DNA from: Chryseobacterium lathyri
GTDB lineage: Bacteria; Bacteroidota; Bacteroidia; Flavobacteriales; Weeksellaceae
Assembly: GCF_003290185.1 (NCBI RefSeq)
Contig: NZ_QNFY01000008.1
Coordinates: 62,001-126,000, forward strand
Direction: 5' to 3'
Length of the DNA: 64,000 nt
The notes below the pieces were generated by a model that worked only from the letters and a program-made list of their open reading frames with translations, was not told the origin of the DNA and ran no database searches. Positions 1 to 7,594 of this stretch are shown in pieces (within the stretch, counting starts at the first letter, position 1; every line of letters starts with the position of its first letter). A program made the position numbers and the translations under genes.

Positions 1-2611
1 CTAAATCTTTCAGTTTCTGACCTAAAATTGCTTTTGTTGCCAGGTTAGCCATCGGTACTTCAGTGATTTTAGATAAGAAAGGAACTGTTCTTGATGAACG
101 CGGATTCACTTCAATCACATATACATTTCCTTCGAAAAGAACATACTGGATATTCATTAAACCGATCACATTCAATCCTTTGGCCAGTCTCTGGGTATAA
201 TCTACCAGAGTATCAATTTCCTGCTGTGAAACATTCTGAGGCGGATACACTGCAATAGAATCTCCGGAGTGAACTCCCGCTCTTTCGATATGTTCCATAA
301 TCCCAGGGATAATTACCGTTTCACCGTCGCAGATTGCATCAACCTCAACTTCTTTTCCTGTAATATAACGGTCTACCAAAACCGGGTGCTCCGGGCTGGC
401 ATCTACCGCAAATTCCATATAATGGGCCAATTCGCTTTCGGTGTACACAATTTCCATTGCTCTACCTCCCAAAACATAACTTGGACGAACCAAAACCGGA
501 TACCCGATCTCACTGGCTATTTTAATGGCTTCTTCTTTTGATGTTGACGTTTTTCCTAAAGGCTGTGGAATTCCCATTTCCTGAAGGGCCTTTTCAAATT
601 TATCTCTGTTTTCAGCTCGGTCTAAATCTTCCAGTGAAGTTCCCAGAATTTTCACGCCGTAACTTGCCAGTTTATCTGCTAAATTGATCGCTGTCTGACC
701 TCCGAACTGAACCACCACTCCCATCGGTTTTTCAAGATCAATGATATTCATTACATCTTCTTCCGTTAAAGGTTCGAAGTATAATTTATCTGAAATCGAG
801 AAGTCTGTGGAAACCGTTTCCGGGTTGTTGTTGATGATAATCGCTTCGTAACCCATCTCTTTGATCGCCCAAACCGAATGAACCGTTGCATAGTCGAACT
901 CAACTCCCTGCCCGATTCTGATAGGTCCTGAACCCAGAACGACCACCTTTTGCTTATCCGTTACTATACTTTCATTTTCTTCTTCATAAGTTCCGTAGAA
1001 ATAAGGGGTTTCACTTTCAAATTCTGCTGCACACGTGTCTACCATTTTGTAAACCGGTATCACCCCGTTTTCTTTTCTGAAATTATATACTTCTCTCTGG
1101 GAAGATCCCCATAAATGAGCGATATTCTGATCTGAGAAACCTAATTTTTTAGCCTGAACTAAAATTTCTTTGTCGAATTGATGAGCAGCTATTTCTTTTT
1201 CAAAATCAACAAGTTTCTTTAATTTCCAGATGAAGAATTTATCAATTTTACTCCATTCTACAATTTGTTCCCAATCGTAACCTCTTCTCAGAGCATCACA
1301 GATAATGAACAGTCTTTCATCGTCACAAACTCTGATTCTTCTTTCGATATCTTCGTCCGTTAAAGCGGCAGCCTGTTTTGTTTTTAATCCCAGGTGTCTT
1401 AAGCCTGTTTCTAAGGAACGAACGGCTTTTTGTAATGATTCCTCGAAATTTCTCCCGATGGCCATTACTTCTCCGGTCGCTTTCATCTGTGTAGACAGTC
1501 TTCTGTCCGCTGTTTCGAATTTATCGAAAGGGAATCTCGGGAATTTTGTCACCACATAGTCAAGGGCTGGTTCAAAACATGCGTATGTTTTTCCTGTTAC
1601 CGGATTCATGATCTCGTCAAGTGTTAAACCAACCGCGATCTTCGCTGCAATTTTTGCGATCGGATATCCTGTCGCTTTACTTGCCAATGCTGATGAGCGG
1701 GAAACTCTAGGGTTCACCTCGATGATATAGTAGTTGAATGAGTGCGGGTCTAAAGCCAGCTGTACATTGCAACCTCCTTCAATTCCTAAGGCTCTGATGA
1801 TCTTTAGGGAAGCATTTCTCAATAACTGATACTCTCTGTCGGAAAGTGTCTGAGAAGGCGCCACTACGATAGAGTCTCCCGTGTGAACTCCTACCGGATC
1901 TATATTTTCCATGTTACAAACCACAATCGCATTGTCGTTGGCATCACGCATTACTTCGTATTCAATTTCTTTGAAACCTGCAATTGATCTTTCAATAAGA
2001 CATTGCGTCACCGGACTGTACTTTAATCCTAATTCAGCAATTTCTTTCAGCTCAGCTTCGGTAGAGGCAATACCTCCTCCTGTTCCTCCCATGGTAAAGG
2101 CAGGACGAACAATTACCGGATACCCGATCTCATCAGCGAAACGGATCGCTCCTTCTACTGTAGTTACAATGTCTGATTCCGGAACCGGCTCATTCAGTTC
2201 TCTCATCAGCTCACGGAAAAGATCTCTATCTTCCGCTCTGTTGATGGCAGAAAGTGTAGTTCCTAATACTTCTACCTTACATTCCTCAAGAATTCCTGAT
2301 TTTTCCAGTTCTACCGCCATATTCAGACCTGTCTGGCCTCCTAATGTAGGCAGCAAAGCGTCGGGACGTTCTTTTCTGATGATGTGGCTTACAAACTGAA
2401 GGGAAATCGGTTCAATATATACTTTATCTGCGATTTCCACATCCGTCATAATGGTTGCCGGGTTTGAGTTGATCAAAATCACCTTGTAGCCTTCTTCTCT
2501 CAAAGACAGGCAAGCCTGTGTTCCTGCGTAATCAAATTCAGCTGCCTGACCGATGATGATGGGTCCTGAACCGATTACTAAAATTGTTTTTATATCTGTA
2601 CGTTTTGCCAT
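1..2611 (-). CDS. carB: Carbamoyl-phosphate synthase large subunit (partial, 3' end outside window)
   Basis: Makes carbamoyl phosphate from bicarbonate, ATP and the ammonia delivered by CarA; the product feeds both pyrimidine (PyrB) and arginine (ArgF') synthesis in the cytoplasm. Reading the minus strand from the ATG at 2611 gives about 870 uninterrupted codons of a protein that is usually about 1,070 long. Both halves of the internal duplication are visible: the first begins [18 protein letters not shown] and carries the ATP-grasp loop [13 protein letters not shown], and the second begins at about residue 555 with [16 protein letters not shown]. The end of the second ATP-grasp domain and the C-terminal regulatory (MGS-like) domain lie beyond base 1. 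It is the last visible gene of pyrB-carA-X-carB. The start lies 16 bases past a heptad repeat array. Identification is secure. Confidence 0.97.
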   Translation of the reverse strand, partial: MAKRTDIKTILVIGSGPIIIGQAAEFDYAGTQACLSLREEGYKVILINSNPATIMTDVEIADKVYIEPISLQFVSHIIRKERPDALLPTLGGQTGLNMAVELEKSGILEECKVEVLGTTLSAINRAEDRDLFRELMRELNEPVPESDIVTTVEGAIRFADEIGYPVIVRPAFTMGGTGGGIASTEAELKEIAELGLKYSPVTQCLIERSIAGFKEIEYEVMRDANDNAIVVCNMENIDPVGVHTGDSIVVAPSQTLSDREYQLLRNASLKIIRALGIEGGCNVQLALDPHSFNYYIIEVNPRVSRSSALASKATGYPIAKIAAKIAVGLTLDEIMNPVTGKTYACFEPALDYVVTKFPRFPFDKFETADRRLSTQMKATGEVMAIGRNFEESLQKAVRSLETGLRHLGLKTKQAAALTDEDIERRIRVCDDERLFIICDALRRGYDWEQIVEWSKIDKFFIWKLKKLVDFEKEIAAHQFDKEILVQAKKLGFSDQNIAHLWGSSQREVYNFRKENGVIPVYKMVDTCAAEFESETPYFYGTYEEENESIVTDKQKVVVLGSGPIRIGQGVEFDYATVHSVWAIKEMGYEAIIINNNPETVSTDFSISDKLYFEPLTEEDVMNIIDLEKPMGVVVQFGGQTAINLADKLASYGVKILGTSLEDLDRAENRDKFEKALQEMGIPQPLGKTSTSKEEAIKIASEIGYPVLVRPSYVLGGRAMEIVYTESELAHYMEFAVDASPEHPVLVDRYITGKEVEVDAICDGETVIIPGIMEHIERAGVHSGDSIAVYPPQNVSQQEIDTLVDYTQRLAKGLNVIGLMNIQYVLFEGNVYVIEVNPRSSRTVPFLSKITEVPMANLATKAILGQKLKDL

Positions 2612-2627
2612 TTTTCTTTTTGTTGTA

Positions 2628-2665
2628 GAGTCAAGATTCTAGAGCCAAGAGCCAAGATTCCGGAC
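2628..2665 (+). repeat. Heptad repeat array A (right-hand border of the four-helix-bundle unit in gene direction)
   Basis: Five consecutive 7-base units read on the plus strand with a CAAGANN-like core (for example TCAAGAT, CCAAGAG, CCAAGAT), fading at both edges. It lies between the stop of the four-helix-bundle gene and the start of carB. It is inverted relative to array B at 3031-3079, so the small gene is bracketed by inverted heptad arrays. Seen directly; function unknown. Confidence 0.75.
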
Positions 2666-2667
2666 TT

Positions 2668-3018
2668 TTATTTTAAATTATTTTTAAATGAATAAATCAT
2701 TCTCTGAATTTCAGAAACTTCACTTAGTAAAGCATTTATTTTTTCTTCCGGTAAGAGATTTAGTTCCCTAACCAAGATTAGCTGTGTCTGCAGTTCAAAA
2801 GCTGAACCCAGAGCAACCGCCAGAAAATGATTAAACTCTTTACTTCCATTTCTACCAGAACCTTCCGCAATATTAGAAGGAATAGAAACTGCTGATCTTT
2901 TAATTTGAGAAATCAAACCATACTTTTCATCGTTACTAATTTCCTGACAGATAATGTAAACATTTTTTGCCAGTACGATAGATTTCTGCCAGAAAAGTAA
3001 TTTCTCAAAATTGTGCAT
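2668..3018 (-). CDS. Four-helix bundle protein, 23S rRNA intervening-sequence (IVP) family
   Basis: 116 residues, almost wholly helical, with the family hallmarks: an N-terminal FEKLLFWQKSI segment, the central SQIKRSAVSIPSNIAEGSGR signature, and a C-terminal FELQTQLILVRELNLL segment. The family includes proteins encoded in insertions within 23S rRNA genes and is structurally related to Avd proteins of diversity-generating retroelements; no enzymatic activity is known. Here it sits between carA and carB in the same orientation, although carAB are normally adjacent. The entire carA-carB gap consists of this gene plus flanking inverted heptad arrays, which looks like a small inserted unit. A role in pyrimidine metabolism is unlikely; a role in mobilising or binding the repeats is inference. 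Family assignment is confident. Confidence 0.9.
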   Translation of the reverse strand: MHNFEKLLFWQKSIVLAKNVYIICQEISNDEKYGLISQIKRSAVSIPSNIAEGSGRNGSKEFNHFLAVALGSAFELQTQLILVRELNLLPEEKINALLSEVSEIQRMIYSFKNNLK

Positions 3019-3030
3019 CTGTAGTCTATT

Positions 3031-3079
3031 AATCTTAATTCTTACGTCTTGGTTCTTGTGTCCTGATTCTTGGTTCTTA
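3031..3079 (-). repeat. Heptad repeat array B (carA side of the four-helix-bundle unit)
   Basis: Seven units of exactly 7 bases, consensus CAAGAAT on the minus strand (variants include TAAGAAC, CAAGAAC and CAGGACA). The first unit, at 3079-3073, contains the TAA stop codon of carA (3079-3077), so the array begins exactly at the end of the gene. With array A it frames the four-helix-bundle gene as an inverted pair. Seen directly. Confidence 0.85.
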
Positions 3080-4150
3080 TTTTTTAAATCCCTCCATTAA
3101 ATCAATGAACTCATCAAACAAATAATTCGCATCTTCTGGACCCGGGCTTGCTTCCGGGTGGTACTGAACAGAGAAGCAAGGATGGATCTTGTGTTTCAGA
3201 CCTTCGTTGGTTCTGTCATTCAGTGCAATGTGGGTTTCAACAAGGTCTGTTCCTTTAAGACTTTCCTGATCTACAGCATAGCCATGGTTTTGAGAAGTGA
3301 TGGATACTTTGTTTTTTTCCAGATCCAGTACCGGGTGGTTTCCTCCTCTGTGTCCGAACTTCAGTTTAAAAGTTTTTGCACCGCAAGCCAAACCGATCAG
3401 CTGATGTCCTAAACAGATTCCGAAGATGGGAACTTTTCCTAATAATCCGCGGATCATTTCTAGTGCCTTCGGGTTGTCTTCAGGATCACCGGGACCGTTT
3501 GAAAGCATAATTCCGTCCGGATCCATCAATAGGATCTCTTCTGCTGTTGTGTCGTGGGAAACTACAGTGATGTCACAGTTTCTTTGAGACAGCTCTCTGA
3601 TAATTCCTAACTTGGAACCAAAATCCACCAACACTACTTTAAATCCTCTTCCCGGATTGGCGTAAGCTGTTTTTGTAGAAACAGTTTCCACCTGATTAGT
3701 TGGGAAAGTTGTAGATTTTAATTCTGCAACAACTTCATTTTCATCAGCTTCAACATTTACGATTTTGCCCTTCACAACACCTGAATTACGAAGAATTCTG
3801 GTGAGTTTTCTGGTATCAATTCCTGAAATTCCTGAAAGGTTTTTCTTTTTAAATAATTCATCTAAAGTGATCTGAGTACGGAAATTGGAGGGTAGATCGC
3901 AAAGCTCTTTTACGATAAGTCCTTTAATAGCCGGCTCGATACTTTCATAATCATCACGGTTAATACCATAATTTCCGATAAGCGGATAGGTCATGCAAAC
4001 AATCTGACCGCAGTATGACGGATCGGAGATTAACTCCTGATAACCTGTCATTCCGGTATTGAAAACTACTTCTCCGGCAGTTTCCAATTCTGCTCCGAAA
4101 CCTTCTCCATGAAATACTTCACCGGACTCCAGTATTAATTTTTTCTTCAT
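3077..4150 (-). CDS. carA: Carbamoyl-phosphate synthase small subunit (glutamine amidotransferase)
   Basis: Hydrolyses glutamine and channels ammonia to CarB. The 357-residue protein has the N-terminal CPSase small-chain domain (FNTGMTGYQELISDPSY near residue 30) and a C-terminal class I glutamine amidotransferase domain. The nucleophile cysteine lies in GICLGHQLIG at about residue 245, and the catalytic His and Glu lie in SVQYHPEASPGPED near the end. Length is normal for the family. Second gene of the pyrB operon, about 106 bases after pyrB on the minus strand. Its TAA stop is the first three bases of heptad array B, which together with the four-helix-bundle gene separates it from carB. Confidence 0.97.
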   Translation of the reverse strand: MKKKLILESGEVFHGEGFGAELETAGEVVFNTGMTGYQELISDPSYCGQIVCMTYPLIGNYGINRDDYESIEPAIKGLIVKELCDLPSNFRTQITLDELFKKKNLSGISGIDTRKLTRILRNSGVVKGKIVNVEADENEVVAELKSTTFPTNQVETVSTKTAYANPGRGFKVVLVDFGSKLGIIRELSQRNCDITVVSHDTTAEEILLMDPDGIMLSNGPGDPEDNPKALEMIRGLLGKVPIFGICLGHQLIGLACGAKTFKLKFGHRGGNHPVLDLEKNKVSITSQNHGYAVDQESLKGTDLVETHIALNDRTNEGLKHKIHPCFSVQYHPEASPGPEDANYLFDEFIDLMEGFKK

Positions 4151-4256
4151 TTTATTTATCTCTTTATTCTATTTTTATTCTGTCTAATTTATTTTGTACA
4201 ATGTATAATGTCGGTTGTATAGTGTATGTTCACTTTGTACATTATACTTTTTACAA

Positions 4257-5147
4257 TTATTTAAAGGTATACCCTTCTTTTTCCAGGGTTTCTTTCAAAA
4301 TTGCCATTCTTGCGAATACGCCGTTCTGCATCTGTTTAAAAATTCTTGAACGTTCACATTCTACAAGGTCTGTATCAATCTCAACACCTCTATTGATGGG
4401 TGCGGGATGCATAATGATCGCACCGTCTTTCATTGCTTTTTCTCTTTCTTTCGTCAAACCATATTTCCTGTGGTATTCGGAAGCGGAATAACTCATTTTT
4501 GCATCATGTCTCTCATGCTGGATTCTTAATAACATGAGTACATCTACCTCAGAAATTAGCTGATCTACAGGCAAGTAAGTTCCGTTAATTAAAGCACCTT
4601 CATCAAACCAGTCCTCCGGTCCGGAGAAATATACTTTAGCCCCTAATTTTCTTAATGCTTGTGCATTGGAGTTGGCTACCCTGCTGTGCTTTACATCTCC
4701 AACAATTCCTATTTTCAGCCCTTCGAATTTTCCGAATTCCTGAAAGATCGTCATCATATCCAGCATGCACTGGGAGGGATGGTTTCCTGTTCCGTCTCCT
4801 CCGTTGATCACCGGAATATTAATGTTATTTAACTCTTCAAAATACCTGTCTTTTTTATCTCTGATTACTACCAGATTTACACCCAGGCTTTCAATCGTCT
4901 TAACAGTATCATAAAGACTCTCCCCTTTGTTTACAGAACTGTGGGAGGCATCAAAAGGCACTACCTGCAGGCCCAGCTTTCTTTCTGCAATATCAAAGCT
5001 TGTCTTTGTTCTTGTACTGTCTTCAAAGAAAAGATTTGAGCAGAAAATTTCTCCTTCAATTTTTGCAGTTTTCCCGTTGGCAAAAGCCAGTGCTTCTGTC
5101 AGTATACTGTTGATTCTCTCGGTGCTTAGTTCTGTAATCGTAAACAT
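4257..5147 (-). CDS. pyrB: Aspartate carbamoyltransferase catalytic subunit
   Basis: Condenses carbamoyl phosphate with aspartate, the committed step of pyrimidine synthesis. The 296-residue protein has the carbamoyl-phosphate loop [11 protein letters not shown] near residue 45, the domain-joining [10 protein letters not shown] at about residue 123, and the [12 protein letters not shown] segment near residue 248. Slightly shorter than the E. coli chain (about 310), which is normal for Bacteroidota. No pyrI regulatory subunit gene is adjacent, so control is more likely transcriptional: the 117-base leader holds a leader ORF, a pause-like hairpin and a terminator 20 bases before the start codon. 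First gene of pyrB-carA-X-carB. Confidence 0.97.
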   Translation of the reverse strand: MFTITELSTERINSILTEALAFANGKTAKIEGEIFCSNLFFEDSTRTKTSFDIAERKLGLQVVPFDASHSSVNKGESLYDTVKTIESLGVNLVVIRDKKDRYFEELNNINIPVINGGDGTGNHPSQCMLDMMTIFQEFGKFEGLKIGIVGDVKHSRVANSNAQALRKLGAKVYFSGPEDWFDEGALINGTYLPVDQLISEVDVLMLLRIQHERHDAKMSYSASEYHRKYGLTKEREKAMKDGAIIMHPAPINRGVEIDTDLVECERSRIFKQMQNGVFARMAILKETLEKEGYTFK

Positions 5148-5167
5148 AATTCTTAATTTTTGAGCAT

Positions 5168-5194
5168 AAAAAAAGCGAAGACAACATCTTCGCT
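5168..5194 (-). terminator. Attenuator terminator in the pyrB leader
   Basis: On the minus strand AGCGAAGA (5194-5187), a 5-base loop, then TCTTCGCT (5181-5174), running into seven U residues (5174-5168). It has the form of an intrinsic terminator yet lies upstream of pyrB, between promoter and coding sequence. Its ascending arm overlaps the UAG of the leader ORF, so a ribosome at the stop codon would block folding. Confidence 0.85.
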
Positions 5195-5264
5195 AATAAT
5201 AATAAATATCGTAAAGGGCGCTTTCGCCCGGTAAATCTAATGATATAAATACTCTTTTATTCAT
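5193..5264 (-). CDS. Predicted pyr leader peptide (23 codons)
   Basis: A short ORF in the pyrB leader, starting at the ATG at 5264 and ending with UAG at 5195-5193. It begins MNKRVFISLDL and ends ALYDIYYY; the last codons (UAC GAU AUU UAU UAU UAU UAG) are very U-rich. A GC hairpin lies inside it (5216-5229), and the terminator begins on its stop codon. This matches the E. coli pyrBI pyrL arrangement, in which low UTP stalls RNA polymerase in the U-rich tract, the ribosome catches up and prevents termination. The sequence is entirely different from PyrL, so the resemblance is architectural. The start codon lies 6 bases after the -7 box, so the mRNA is probably leaderless or nearly so. Too short for ordinary gene callers. 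Confidence 0.72.
   Translation of the reverse strand: MNKRVFISLDLPGESALYDIYYY
5216..5229 (-). promoter_or_regulatory. Pause-like GC hairpin in the pyr leader
   Basis: GGGCG, loop AAAG, CGCCC on the minus strand: a GC-only stem in an AT-rich leader, followed by a U-rich tract rather than a clean U run. The position (inside the leader ORF, about 21 bases before the terminator stem) is where an RNA polymerase pause hairpin would sit in a pyrBI-type attenuator. Confidence 0.65.
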
Positions 5265-5270
5265 TAGGTG

Positions 5271-5302
5271 CAAAGATACAAAAATTTCACGAACCTACAA
5301 AA
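5271..5302 (-). promoter_or_regulatory. Consensus Bacteroidota promoter of the pyr operon
   Basis: On the minus strand a TTTG -33 element (5301-5298, preceded by a further T) is followed by 19 bases and then TATCTTTG (5278-5271). This matches the TTTG-N19-TAnnTTTG consensus of the primary sigma factor in this phylum. Transcription would start within a few bases of the leader ATG at 5264. Confidence 0.8.
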
Positions 5303-5388
5303 CCAAAGTTTAAAATAAATTAAAACCTCTTAATCATTCCTTATTTTCATTTATAATTGATAATTTTGTTAAAACTCAAACCTGTTCT

Positions 5389-5850
5389 ATGGATTTAAAA
5401 GACAAAATGATTCTCAGTATTATTCAGGAAGACTCTACTTTATCTGTGAAAGAAATTTCAGAAAGGATCGGTCTTACGTTTACTCCAACTTATGAACGCA
5501 TCAAACAATTAGAGAAGCAGGGTATTATTGAGAAATATGTTGGTCTTTTGAACCGTGAAAAACTGGGTCTGAACATTGTCGTCTACTGTAATGTCCGTCT
5601 TAAAGAGCAATCTCAGAAAGTACTGGAAACTTTTGAAAAAAACATTATGAAACATGATGAAGTCCAGGAAATCATCAGTCTTTCCGGTGAATACGACTAC
5701 ATGCTGAAGATCATTGCAAAGGACATTAATTCTTATAATGATTTCGCTGTTAATGTGATCTCAAATATTCCAAATATTGGCCAGTACCATAGTTCTATTG
5801 TCCTTCACGAGGTGAAAAAATCCACTAAGTTTAAAATTGATCTGGACTAA
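5389..5850 (+). CDS. Lrp/AsnC family transcriptional regulator
   Basis: 153 residues: an N-terminal winged helix-turn-helix (about residues 4-55, with LSVKEISERIGLTFTPTYER) and a C-terminal RAM ligand-binding domain (about 65-145, with SGEYDYMLKIIAKD). These proteins form octamers and respond to amino acids. It is divergent from pyrB and faces the end of the arginine cluster, so control of pyr or arg genes is plausible but unproven. A TAATTTTG -7 box lies at 5361-5368, 20 bases before the start. The ligand cannot be deduced from sequence alone. Confidence 0.93.
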   Translation: MDLKDKMILSIIQEDSTLSVKEISERIGLTFTPTYERIKQLEKQGIIEKYVGLLNREKLGLNIVVYCNVRLKEQSQKVLETFEKNIMKHDEVQEIISLSGEYDYMLKIIAKDINSYNDFAVNVISNIPNIGQYHSSIVLHEVKKSTKFKIDLD

Positions 5851-5881
5851 TTCTTTGCCAGATCAATATACCTTCTATTAA

Positions 5882-5967
5882 AGATGCTTCGACTCCTCCC
5901 AGCATGACATCGCTACAAAATGACGTTTAGTATTAGATTGGTCATGCTGAGCGGAGCCGAAGCATCT
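5882..5967. repeat. Inverted repeat, 27-base arms (AGATGCTTCG...CAGCATGAC type)
   Basis: The left arm at 5882-5908 and the right arm at 5941-5967 are reverse complements with three mismatches, separated by 32 bases. It lies between the convergent Lrp gene and argH, so its RNA hairpin could end transcription from both sides. The arms are more GC-rich than their surroundings and resemble a dispersed repeat seen in Bacteroidota intergenic regions (from memory). Confidence 0.75.
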
Positions 5968-6013
5968 GATCAAACTTTTAATCAACTTTAAAAATCCACG
6001 TGATTAAAAATTA

Positions 6014-7318
6014 TTAACCCAATAATTTATTCTTCAGTTTGTTGAACTGATATTCTATTTTATCCAGACAAAGATTTCCTATGCTTCCCTGATGGGTATG
6101 ATTTAGATTTCCAACTTCAAACTCAAATTCATTATTTTCAATTTCCTGCCCTACTTTTACATAAGCATCACGGAATGAGCTTCCTTTTTTCACCTCTTCA
6201 TTAATCTTCTCAACACTGAAAAGGTATTTGTACTTCTCATCTTCCAAAATTCCATCTTTAACCTGAATATTCGGAAGGGTGTAACTTAAGATTTCCAGGC
6301 ATTCTTTCAATGAATCGATAGCCGGGAAAAGAATTTCTTTTGTCAGCTGTACATCTCTGTGATAACCTGACGGTAAATTATTTGTCAGTAAGATCAATTC
6401 ATTCGGCAAAGATTGAATTCTGTTGCATCGCGCACGAACCAACTCAAAAATATCCGGATTCTTTTTGTGCGGCATAATGCTGCTTCCTGTTGTAAATTCT
6501 TTGGGAAAGCTTATAAAATCGAAGTTTTGACTTAAATATAAGCATACATCATAAGCAAACTTCCCAAGCGTTCCTGCTAAAGTAGCCATTGCCATAGACA
6601 GCATTTTTTCGGATTTCCCGCGGGTCATCTGCGCGTATACAGAATTATAGTTCATAGACTGAAAACCTAAGTTGTAAGTCGTACTTTCACGATCAATCGG
6701 GAAAGAGGAACCGTATCCTGCTGCTGAACCCAGAGGATTTTTATTGATAATATTCTTCATCGAAAACAACAGTTCAACATCATCCAGCAATGCTTCGGCA
6801 TACGCTCCAAACCATAATCCAAACGAAGACGGCATTGCAATCTGAAGGTGGGTATAGCCTGGAAGCAATTTATTTTTGTGTTGATCGGCCAGTTTGACTA
6901 AAATCTGGAAAAACTCATCAGTCAAAGATGTTATTTCGCGGATCTCATCCAGCAGATAAAGTTTGATATCTAATAAAACCTGGTCATTTCTGGATCTTGC
7001 CGTATGGATTTTTTTTCCGGTATCGCCTAATTTTTCAATTAATATCGCTTCAACCTGAGAATGGATATCTTCTGCTTCTTTATCGATCTCAAAGTTTCCG
7101 TTCTCGATATCTTTTAAAATATCTGCCAAAACAGAAAGCATCTGTTCTGATTCTTCACCGGAGATAATTCCGGTTTCTGCCAACATCTGGCAGTGTGCCA
7201 TGGAACCTTTAACATCATATTTTGCTAAACGTTCGTCAAAGTCAAGATCTTTCCCGACTGTAAATTTGTTGACTAATATATTGGTGGCCAGGTCATCCTT
7301 CTGCCATATTTTTTTCAT
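6014..7318 (-). CDS. argH: Argininosuccinate lyase
   Basis: Cleaves argininosuccinate to arginine and fumarate, the last step of the pathway. The fumarase/aspartase-superfamily signature GSSIMPHKKNPD is at about residue 275, with HTARSRNDQV near 100 and a TRGKSEKM segment near 230. I place the start at 7318 (MKKIWQKDDLA), giving 434 residues; an in-frame ATG at 7351 would add 11 residues unlike the family N-terminus. Last gene of the minus-strand arginine cluster, separated from argE by 276 bases of inverted and heptad repeats, so it may also be transcribed separately. Confidence 0.95.
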   Translation of the reverse strand: MKKIWQKDDLATNILVNKFTVGKDLDFDERLAKYDVKGSMAHCQMLAETGIISGEESEQMLSVLADILKDIENGNFEIDKEAEDIHSQVEAILIEKLGDTGKKIHTARSRNDQVLLDIKLYLLDEIREITSLTDEFFQILVKLADQHKNKLLPGYTHLQIAMPSSFGLWFGAYAEALLDDVELLFSMKNIINKNPLGSAAGYGSSFPIDRESTTYNLGFQSMNYNSVYAQMTRGKSEKMLSMAMATLAGTLGKFAYDVCLYLSQNFDFISFPKEFTTGSSIMPHKKNPDIFELVRARCNRIQSLPNELILLTNNLPSGYHRDVQLTKEILFPAIDSLKECLEILSYTLPNIQVKDGILEDEKYKYLFSVEKINEEVKKGSSFRDAYVKVGQEIENNEFEFEVGNLNHTHQGSIGNLCLDKIEYQFNKLKNKLLG

Positions 7319-7344
7319 AATATTCTTTTTACAATATTCAATTC

Positions 7345-7488
7345 GTTTCAACCTGCCCAGCAGAGCATCCTTATTATTAAACTATAAAAAAACATCTCCA
7401 CATTCAAAAGCCTTCGTCTTTAATTTTCTTTTTTGCATAAATCTTTATTAAAAACTAGACTTTTTTGCCTGCTGAGCCTGGTTAAAAC
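7345..7488. repeat. Degenerate long inverted repeat upstream of argH
   Basis: Arms at 7345-7366 (starting GTTTCAACCTGCCCAGCAG) and 7467-7488 (ending CTGGTTAAAAC) are imperfect reverse complements about 100 bases apart. They lie in the argE-argH gap beside the heptad arrays and could form a large hairpin in the operon RNA. Moderate support because of mismatches. Confidence 0.45.
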
Positions 7489-7500
7489 ATTTATTTTTTT

Positions 7501-7590
7501 TAGATATTAAAGTTAGAAATTAGATATCAGTACTAAGGTGTATGTATAATTTTCCGGAATCTAACTTCTAATTTCTAACCTCTAACTTCT
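7501..7590. repeat. Opposed 7-bp arrays (GAAGTTA type) after argE
   Basis: Four 7-base units at 7562-7589 (TAACTTC, TAATTTC, TAACCTC, TAACTTC) are paired with inverted related units at 7501-7528 (TAAAGTT, AGAAATT). The right array begins five bases after the argE stop on the minus strand. The period is the same 7 bases as the CAAGAAT arrays but with a different unit. Confidence 0.7.
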
Positions 7591-7594
7591 CTTT

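Noticed and set aside
1305..2399. Plus-strand ORFs inside carB
   Set aside because: Antisense shadows of the strongly conserved carB frame, which continues unbroken.
2628..3079. CRISPR array
   Set aside because: The repeats are 7 bases long with no spacers, and no cas genes lie nearby.
5168..5264. tRNA or small RNA upstream of pyrB
   Set aside because: The hairpins do not form a cloverleaf; the leader ORF plus terminator explains the structure better.
7319..7351. Upstream ATG of argH
   Set aside because: The added 11 residues do not resemble ArgH; the ATG at 7318 does.
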